Positions 58,443 to 64,000 of a stretch of 64,000 bases of DNA are shown one piece after another. Each line of letters opens with the position of its first letter. Within the stretch, counting starts at the first letter, position 1. Origin of the DNA: Romboutsia faecis (lineage in GTDB: Bacteria; Bacillota; Clostridia; Peptostreptococcales; Peptostreptococcaceae); contig NZ_JACRWE010000001.1 of assembly GCF_014323405.1 (NCBI RefSeq), positions 496,001 to 560,000 on the forward strand. The letters run 5' to 3'. A program made the position numbers and the translations under genes. Below the pieces are notes generated by a model, which did no database searches, was not told the origin of the DNA, and saw nothing but the letters and a program-made list of their open reading frames with translations.

Positions 58443-59738
58443 ATGAAAAAATTTCTTTCTTTATTGGTAACATATATTATAATTTTCTCTACATTTTTAA
58501 ACTCGGCGAACGCATCATATGCTGGCAGTGATGAACCTTCTATCCCTGCAGAAGCAGCAATCCTTATGGACTATGAAACTGGAAAGGTTTTATTTAACAA
58601 AAACGGAGATAAAAAAGTTTATCCAGCATCAACAACAAAAGCTTGGACGGCTTACCTTGTTTTAAAATATAAACCTAATTTAAATGAAAAAGTACAAATT
58701 ACTAAAGATCCTAATGTAGAGGGATCTAGTATGTATTTAAAAGTCGGAGAATCTTTTTCGGTAAAAGAATTACTTGAAGGATTATTAGTTCATTCTTCTA
58801 ATGATGCAGCTGTAGTTTTAGCAGAGTATGTAAGCGGTTCTATCAAAGAATTCGCTAATTTAATGAATGATGAAGCAAAATCTATTGGTGCTAAAAATAC
58901 TCATTTTACTAATCCTCATGGTTTGCCAGACAAAGAACATGTTACAACTGCAAACGATATGGCACTTATGGCTAGAGAGGCTATGAGTAATAGCATCTTC
59001 AGAGATATTGTTAAAACTAAATCTATTTCTTTTCCTGCAACTGAGGCGTATCCTTACGAAAGATATTTCGTAAATACAAATAAGTTTTTAACTTCAAACG
59101 AAAAAATAAATTATAATGGAAAAGATATAGATATAAAATACGATATAGTTGATGGAATAAAAACTGGTTATACTGATGATGCGGGTAGATGTCTTTTATC
59201 TAGTGCTGTAAAAAATGGAAGAAGACTTATTTCTGCAGTATTTAAATCTACTGGTAATGATCTGTATTTAGCATCTAGAACTTTACTAGATTACGGTTTT
59301 AATAATTTTCATAACGAAACAATAGTAGCAAAAAACAAGTATACTGGAAATGAAAGAGTTTTATTCTCTAAGCAAAAAGAACTTATATATGAGCCAGAGT
59401 TTACGTATAAAGTCTTATTAAAAAATGGAACTCCTACAAGTTCTTATAGTGTAAAAACTAAGTTAGATAAGATACACCTTCCTATAAAGAAAGGTGATAA
59501 GGTAGGTACTTTAGAAGTTTATAATTCAAACAAACTTGAAACTAAAATAAACTTAGTTGCTACAAATGACCTTAATAGCATCTTTGGACCATTAGTAGAG
59601 AATAAAATAATTTCTATGGTACTTAAAGTTACTTTAATTTTCATTGTATCTATTTTCGTTATACTTCTTTTCATAAGAAGAAAAAATAAAAAGAAATATA
59701 GAAAAAATATATTCAATGGTAAAGGTAAAAGAAGATAA
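58443..59738 (+). CDS. dacF: D-alanyl-D-alanine carboxypeptidase (DacF-like)
   Basis: 431 residues. Signal peptide (1-25, ending ANA), serine peptidase S11 domain with STTK (Ser63, Lys66), SSN (118-120) and KTG (240-242), PBP5-type C-terminal domain (about 300-380), then a membrane helix (about 392-413) and a basic tail. It trims pentapeptides of peptidoglycan outside the membrane. It is divergent from comEA. Confidence 0.95.
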   Translation: MKKFLSLLVTYIIIFSTFLNSANASYAGSDEPSIPAEAAILMDYETGKVLFNKNGDKKVYPASTTKAWTAYLVLKYKPNLNEKVQITKDPNVEGSSMYLKVGESFSVKELLEGLLVHSSNDAAVVLAEYVSGSIKEFANLMNDEAKSIGAKNTHFTNPHGLPDKEHVTTANDMALMAREAMSNSIFRDIVKTKSISFPATEAYPYERYFVNTNKFLTSNEKINYNGKDIDIKYDIVDGIKTGYTDDAGRCLLSSAVKNGRRLISAVFKSTGNDLYLASRTLLDYGFNNFHNETIVAKNKYTGNERVLFSKQKELIYEPEFTYKVLLKNGTPTSSYSVKTKLDKIHLPIKKGDKVGTLEVYNSNKLETKINLVATNDLNSIFGPLVENKIISMVLKVTLIFIVSIFVILLFIRRKNKKKYRKNIFNGKGKRR

Positions 59739-59740
59739 AA

Positions 59741-59778
59741 AAATGGCTTTCTCATCTATATTGAGATAAGCCTTTTTT
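59741..59778 (+). terminator. dacF terminator
   Basis: GGCTTTCTCA / TGAGA(T)AAGCC with one bulged T, then T6. It begins just after the dacF stop. Confidence 0.8.
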
Positions 59779-59862
59779 CTCTTGTATCATATGTTACAGA
59801 ATTTTACTTTTTTATATTGTATAATAGTATTTATAAAATGAATTAATATAGGAGGAATACAT

Positions 59863-60108
59863 ATGAGTTGTGGATGTGGTAGTATTGATAAAAATGATGG
59901 AAAGAATGTAGTTGATTTAATAAGAAGTAAAGGCAAAGATAATTTCCCTTTAAGAAATTTTCATGATATAGAATGTGTCAATTGTAAAGAAACTTTTACT
60001 ATGAAAACACACGTTGATAAATGCCCTACTTGTAATATGGTTTATGGTGTTACTCCATGTAGTTCTCATGATAAAAATAACATAAAAACTGCTGATATAA
60101 ACTATTAG
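59863..60108 (+). CDS. Small cysteine-rich zinc-ribbon protein
   Basis: 81 residues. It opens SCGCGS and has a CVNCKETF...CPTCNMVYG pair spaced as a zinc ribbon (about 37-60), plus an extra CSSH near the end. AGGAGG precedes the ATG. It stands alone between terminators, with a TATAAT-like box about 40 bases upstream. I do not recognise a specific family; it is likely a metal-binding cytoplasmic protein. Confidence 0.72.
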   Translation: MSCGCGSIDKNDGKNVVDLIRSKGKDNFPLRNFHDIECVNCKETFTMKTHVDKCPTCNMVYGVTPCSSHDKNNIKTADINY

Positions 60109-60122
60109 ATCTCAAATATACT

Positions 60123-60168
60123 AAAAAACCTCAATATTAGTTTATTAAAACTATCATTGAGGTTTTTT
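60123..60168. terminator. Bidirectional terminator
   Basis: AAAAAACCTCAAT / ATTGAGGTTTTTT, 13 bp, with partial further pairing, between the convergent zinc-protein and HAD genes. Confidence 0.85.
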
Positions 60169-60171
60169 ATT

Positions 60172-61002
60172 TTAATCATTTATAGCTTTTAAGCAAGTTA
60201 ATTCATATAATGCCTTTGCAACTCCATCTTCGCTATTTTTTAAGGTAATATAATCTGCCCTTGATTTCACAAATTCATCTGCATTACCCATAGCAACCCC
60301 TATACCTGCAAATTCCAACATACTAATATCATTATAATTATCTCCAAAAGCTATAATATTATCTTTATCTATATCTAAATGTTCAGCTAATTTTTTAACT
60401 GCATTTCCCTTATCAGATCCTGTTGCCATAATCTCTATATTATTAAACCAAGATTTAGTTATTTCTAATCCTTCTATTTTATTCAATTCTTTTGTAATCT
60501 TCTCTAAAATAGATAAATTTTCATCTTCAACTACAATCACCTTTAATATATCATTATTTATGATATGTTCAGTAAGATCAGATAGAAAAACTAAATCTAC
60601 TCCACTGCTCATTAGTTTTTTTATCTTTATAAGATTTTTATTATCTTTATCTATCTTTTTACACATTAATAAGTCTTCTGAGTAATATTGATAATACACT
60701 TTATATTTTTCTAAGATCCTTAATATTTTTAATGATTTTTCTCTATCTATATAATTTGAATATATTATTTTATTTGTAATAGAATCTTTTATCAATGCAC
60801 CATTACATGCTATTATCGGTATTGTAGAGTTTAAAAAGCTAATATGTGATTTAGCTGAACTATACATTCTCCCCGTAGCTACAGTAACATAAATCCCTTT
60901 ATCTAACGCTTCTTTTAATGCCTTTTTATTTTCCTCAGTAACTTCATGGTCACTCCCCAATAATGTTCCATCCATATCAGCAACAATTAATTTATAATCC
61001 AT
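60172..61002 (-). CDS. Cof-type HAD-family phosphatase
   Basis: 276 residues from ATG 61002 (MDYKLIVADMDGTLLG), with GGAG about 6 bases before it. HAD motifs DMDGTL and GDNYNDISML and a large C2B cap are present. These enzymes dephosphorylate sugar phosphates, FMN or other small molecules; the substrate is not predictable. It stands alone. Confidence 0.9.
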   Translation of the reverse strand: MDYKLIVADMDGTLLGSDHEVTEENKKALKEALDKGIYVTVATGRMYSSAKSHISFLNSTIPIIACNGALIKDSITNKIIYSNYIDREKSLKILRILEKYKVYYQYYSEDLLMCKKIDKDNKNLIKIKKLMSSGVDLVFLSDLTEHIINNDILKVIVVEDENLSILEKITKELNKIEGLEITKSWFNNIEIMATGSDKGNAVKKLAEHLDIDKDNIIAFGDNYNDISMLEFAGIGVAMGNADEFVKSRADYITLKNSEDGVAKALYELTCLKAIND

Positions 61003-61146
61003 ACTCCACTCCATAATCCAAAATTTATATTATTCCCTATCACCCTTTATAAATTATATCATATTTTATAATTTTTATAGTAGCTATACCTCATTAAGAT
61101 TGTTTTAATTTATATTACTTATATAATTTAATTATAGTGAAAATAT

Positions 61147-61198
61147 AAAAAGGTTAGCAAGATATCTATTTTATTAAAGATATCAAACTAACCTTTTA
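61147..61198 (-). terminator. sdaAA terminator
   Basis: Two-part stem (AAAAGGTTAG / CTAACCTTTT and GATATCT / AGATATC) separated by small internal loops. About 23 bases past the sdaAA stop. Confidence 0.82.
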
Positions 61199-61220
61199 TT
61201 TTAATATATTTCTATATTTA

Positions 61221-62099
61221 TTATCCAAATATTTTATCGCTTAAAGCACATCCAGTACAAGTTGCAGCAACTCCACCTAAAGCAGTTTCTCTTAACTCTG
61301 GTGGTAAATTTTTACCAACTTTATACATAGCTTCTACAGTTTCATCAAATGGTATTATATTTAATATTCCAGCTAAACATAATTCAGCAGATATTAAAGC
61401 ATTCGCAACACCTATAGCATTTCTTCCTTGACATGGAGCTTCAACAAGTCCAGCTATTGGATCACATACAAGTCCCATTACATTCTGTAAACAGTGAGAT
61501 GCAGCATGTATAGCTTGTTCTGGAGTTCCACCCATCATTTCAACTACACCTGCAGCAGCCATCGCAGCAGCAGCTCCAGTTTCAGCTTGACATCCACCTT
61601 CTGCACCAGCAACTGTTGCATTTCTAGTGATTATTGCACCTATAGCAGAAGCTGCAAATAATGCATCTAACATTTGTTCATCAGTCATGTCATATTCTTT
61701 TCCTATAGTAACTACGGCACCTGGAAGTATTCCACAAGAACCTGCAGTCGGAGCAGCAACTATAAGTCCCATTGAAGCATTAACTTCCATAGTTCCCATT
61801 GCAGCAACTAACGCTTTATTCATTAATGGCCCACAAACCGATTTACTATTATTTCTAAATATAGTTAATTTTTTAGCTTCTCCGCCTATAAGACCACCCA
61901 CTGATTTTATATCTTCCTCAACAGCTTTTTCAGTTGCTGATTTCATTATATTTAAACTATGTTGCATTTTTGATCTTATTTCTTCTTTAGATAATCCAGA
62001 AAGCTCAACTTCTCTTTCTAAACATATTTCATGTATTGACATGTTGTATTCGTTACACATTTCTAATAATTCTTTTCCGCTTGTGAAATTATATTTCAT
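61221..62099 (-). CDS. sdaAA: L-serine ammonia-lyase, iron-sulfur-dependent, alpha subunit
   Basis: 292 residues. Glycine-rich cluster-binding regions AGSCGILPGAVV and EGGCQAETGAAAAMA and the end CTGCALSDKIFG supply the Fe-S cysteines. It converts L-serine to pyruvate and ammonia. It starts 20 bases after sdaAB ends, so the order is beta then alpha. The cluster makes the enzyme oxygen-sensitive. Confidence 0.96.
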   Translation of the reverse strand: MKYNFTSGKELLEMCNEYNMSIHEICLEREVELSGLSKEEIRSKMQHSLNIMKSATEKAVEEDIKSVGGLIGGEAKKLTIFRNNSKSVCGPLMNKALVAAMGTMEVNASMGLIVAAPTAGSCGILPGAVVTIGKEYDMTDEQMLDALFAASAIGAIITRNATVAGAEGGCQAETGAAAAMAAAGVVEMMGGTPEQAIHAASHCLQNVMGLVCDPIAGLVEAPCQGRNAIGVANALISAELCLAGILNIIPFDETVEAMYKVGKNLPPELRETALGGVAATCTGCALSDKIFG

Positions 62100-62119
62100 T
62101 GTCTCTCTCTCCTTACTGT

Positions 62120-62794
62120 CTAGAATTTATCTAAAACTACAGCCTTAGCTACAACTTCAAATTTACCTATTTGATCTAATATCTCTTGTTCTAATGTTTC
62201 GTCTGTTTCTATAGTTACAAATGTAAACTTAGACCCCGCTGGTCTATTCGTAGACATTGTAGCTATATTCTTATTATTATGAGCAAGAAGTCCAGTTACA
62301 AAAGATACTGCTCCTGGTATATCTTTTATTTCTAATATTACAGCTGGTTTTGAACCATTAAAATCTAAAGTTAAACCATCCATTTCAGTAAGTTTTATAT
62401 TACCTCCACCGATAGAAGCACCTTTTACTACACTTTTAGTTCCATCTTCTAATAACATTTCCATCTTAACAGTATTAGGATGTTCATTTTCTCCTAAATC
62501 AGTTTTTATAAATTCAAACTTAACACCGTTATCTTGTGCTATATCAAAAGAGTTTCTTATTCTAGCATCTTCTGGATCAAATCCTAATATTCCTCCAACT
62601 AATGCTTTATCCGTTCCATGACCTTTGTATGTCTCTGCAAATGAACCATGTAGATAGAATTTTACTTCCTTTACAGGTTTTCCTGCTATTTTAGAAGCAG
62701 TTTTCCCAAGTCTTGCAGCTCCTGCAGTATGGGAACTAGATGGACCTATCATATTTGGTCCTACAACGTCAAATACACTATAATCTTTAGCCAT
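62120..62794 (-). CDS. sdaAB: L-serine ammonia-lyase, beta subunit
   Basis: 224 residues. The opening FDVVGPNMIGPSSSHTAGA is the substrate-binding SSSHT motif. A C-terminal ACT domain (about 148-218, ILEIKDIPGAVSFVTGLL) probably binds serine as a regulator. It lies first in the sdaAB-sdaAA pair. Confidence 0.95.
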   Translation of the reverse strand: MAKDYSVFDVVGPNMIGPSSSHTAGAARLGKTASKIAGKPVKEVKFYLHGSFAETYKGHGTDKALVGGILGFDPEDARIRNSFDIAQDNGVKFEFIKTDLGENEHPNTVKMEMLLEDGTKSVVKGASIGGGNIKLTEMDGLTLDFNGSKPAVILEIKDIPGAVSFVTGLLAHNNKNIATMSTNRPAGSKFTFVTIETDETLEQEILDQIGKFEVVAKAVVLDKF

Positions 62795-63184
62795 TGATTT
62801 ACCTCTCTCTTCTTAAATGTCAAATTAGGTTAACTGTGAAACCATTTTCTTAAATAGTAATATTATTAACTATGATTTTAATTAAAAAACTAATAACTTT
62901 ATAAAATATTATTTAATAACATTAACTATATATCTTAATATTAATTTATATTAATATTATTTATTTTTAAAAAACATATATACTTTTTTCAAGTTTTTTT
63001 ATTGTTCTATTTATATTATATATAAAATTTTATTTTTATGGAATATCTTTTTTCTTATTTTCTTATTTTCTAACTATTTTTTTTTGTATATAAATCCTAT
63101 TTTTACCTTTTTATGAAGAATATTTTAATTTAAAGTAAAAATGACCAGTTACTACTGGTCACTTTATATGTTGATTAGCCCTTA
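62795..63184. other. AT-rich intergenic region upstream of sdaAB
   Basis: 390 bases, extremely AT-rich with long T tracts. It holds the ridA terminator at 63142-63161 and, by position, the promoter of sdaAB-sdaAA, which I could not fix confidently. No ORF with a good start and no riboswitch or T-box consensus was recognised. Confidence 0.5.
63142..63161 (-). terminator. ridA terminator
   Basis: TGACCAGT / ACTGGTCA, 8-bp perfect stem with a 4-base loop, followed on the minus strand by TTTTTA. About 24 bases past the ridA stop. Confidence 0.8.
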
Positions 63185-63565
63185 TTATAATACAGCTATA
63201 ACTTCTATTTCAACTTTAACGTCTTTTGGTAATCTAGCAACTTCTACGCAAGCTCTTGCTGGTTTATTTTCACCGAAAAATTCAGCATAAACTTCATTTA
63301 TTTGTGCAAACTCATTCATATCTTTTATGAAAACTGTAGATTTTACTACATCTGAAAAATCTGCTCCAGCTTCTTTTAATATAGCTTGTACATTCTTTAA
63401 AGATTGAGTAGCTTGAGCTTTAACGTCTCCTTCAACTATTTCCATAGTTTCTGGTACAAATGGAACTTGTCCAGATACAAATAATAAGTTTCCAGCTTTT
63501 ATTGCTTGAGAGTATGGTCCTATAGCTGCTGGTGCATTGTCAGTATGAATTACTTGATGTTTCAT
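63185..63565 (-). CDS. ridA: RidA-family enamine/imine deaminase
   Basis: 126 residues, full length. Family motifs [20 protein letters not shown] and the end [18 protein letters not shown] with the conserved Arg. RidA hydrolyses the reactive 2-aminoacrylate and 2-iminobutyrate released by PLP-dependent serine and threonine dehydratases. The threonine dehydratase gene lies just upstream. The ATG has AGGAGG. Confidence 0.95.
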   Translation of the reverse strand: MKHQVIHTDNAPAAIGPYSQAIKAGNLLFVSGQVPFVPETMEIVEGDVKAQATQSLKNVQAILKEAGADFSDVVKSTVFIKDMNEFAQINEVYAEFFGENKPARACVEVARLPKDVKVEIEVIAVL

Positions 63566-63651
63566 TTTTCATTCCTCCTAAAAATTATATATGTTTACAA
63601 CATTTGCTTCTATATTATACTATATCTTAAATAATCTTGTTATACATATTT

Positions 63652-64000
63652 TTATAAATCTTTTATTTCAAATCCTGCAGCTTCTATATCAGATTTTATT
63701 TTTTGTATATGATCATGATCAAATGTTTCTAATACAAATTCTGCATTTTGCTTTCCTATATAAGCTCCAGATGATAATCTAGATTGATTTGCATTTAATA
63801 TATTTGCATTATTTTCGCTTATTATTTTAGTTAATTCAGAGAATCCACCTGGCTTATCAATCATAGTTACGCTAAACGAATATCTTCTTCCTTCTTTAGC
63901 AAGACCACTTCCTATGATTCTATATAGATTATTAACATCTACATTTCCACCAGATATTATACATACAACGTTTTCATTTTCATTCGGAGCATATTTGCCA
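63652..64000 (-). CDS. ilvA: Threonine ammonia-lyase, C-terminal part (gene continues past window)
   Basis: About 116 C-terminal residues are visible. The frame, read from the right edge, has ENVVCIISGGNVDVNNLYRII (the end of the PLP fold) and GLAKEGRRYSFSV, followed by an ACT-like domain (IDKPGGFSELTKIISENNA) to the stop. The form with one ACT domain is the short, catabolic/clostridial type (TdcB- or IlvA-like). It precedes ridA by 86 bases. Confidence 0.88.
   Translation of the reverse strand, partial: GKYAPNENENVVCIISGGNVDVNNLYRIIGSGLAKEGRRYSFSVTMIDKPGGFSELTKIISENNANILNANQSRLSSGAYIGKQNAEFVLETFDHDHIQKIKSDIEAAGFEIKDL

Noticed and set aside
1..64000. Mobile element, prophage, toxin-antitoxin or defence island
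   Set aside because: No transposase, integrase, CRISPR repeats or defence-gene motifs were seen. Composition and gene order look like core chromosome throughout.

Overview
The window is a 64 kb stretch of a low-GC Firmicute chromosome. Sporulation genes (yqfC, yqfD, spoIIP, gpr), anaerobic-style metabolism (pyruvate phosphate dikinase, iron-sulfur serine dehydratase) and a complete selenocysteine toolkit point to a spore-forming anaerobe. Gene order (selD-selA-selB beside orphan sensor kinases; hemW-hrcA-grpE-dnaK-dnaJ-prmA; gpr-spoIIP-lepA) suggests Peptostreptococcaceae, close to Clostridioides, Paraclostridium or Paeniclostridium. Almost everything is core housekeeping. I see no insertion sequence, prophage, CRISPR array or rRNA.

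Layout. 1-1.4 kb: 3' part of a topoisomerase III gene (+). 1.4-6.0 kb: zinc-ribbon protein, ppdK, its regulatory kinase/phosphorylase and a CcpN-type regulator. 6.4-17.8 kb: the yqfC-yqfD-phoH-ybeY-dgkA/PAP2-cdd-era-mgtE-yqzL-recO-glyQS series found in many Firmicutes (all -). 17.9-24 kb: an unknown gene, TspO, rpsU-yqeY, and prmA-rsmE-mtaB-HIT. 24-30.3 kb: heat-shock operon hemW-hrcA-grpE-dnaK-dnaJ with a CIRCE operator. 30.4-41.3 kb: amino-acid permease, lepA, gpr-spoIIP, rpsT, holA, a frameshifted comEC, and two acyl/aminoacyl-transferase-like genes. 41.4-47.5 kb: lone metallo-beta-lactamase lipoprotein, TcdA-like E1 enzyme, unknown secreted protein, tRNA-Sec, 3D-domain protein, ung, and a divergent NusG_II/apbE pair. 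47.6-57.6 kb: two tandem orphan histidine kinases, then selB, selA and a selenocysteine-containing selD. 57.7-64 kb: comEA, dacF, a small zinc protein, a HAD phosphatase, sdaAB-sdaAA, ridA and the 3' end of a threonine dehydratase gene.

Main points. (1) comEC carries a 16-bp perfect tandem duplication near its 3' end. Removing one unit restores a reading frame of 57 further residues that looks like the missing end of the membrane domain and overlaps holA, so this looks like a slippage-type frameshift. (2) selD has an in-frame TGA at codon 16 with a hairpin just after it, and normal ORF calling truncates it. tRNA-Sec lies about 9 kb from selB. (3) Two long paralogous sensor kinases with no response regulator lie next to selB. 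(4) A 145-nt nested palindrome directly follows dnaJ. (5) Small features missed by length cut-offs are rpsU, yqzL and a possible 18-residue ORF.

Most genes are on the minus strand. Start codons were re-chosen wherever a Shine-Dalgarno sequence supported an internal start.
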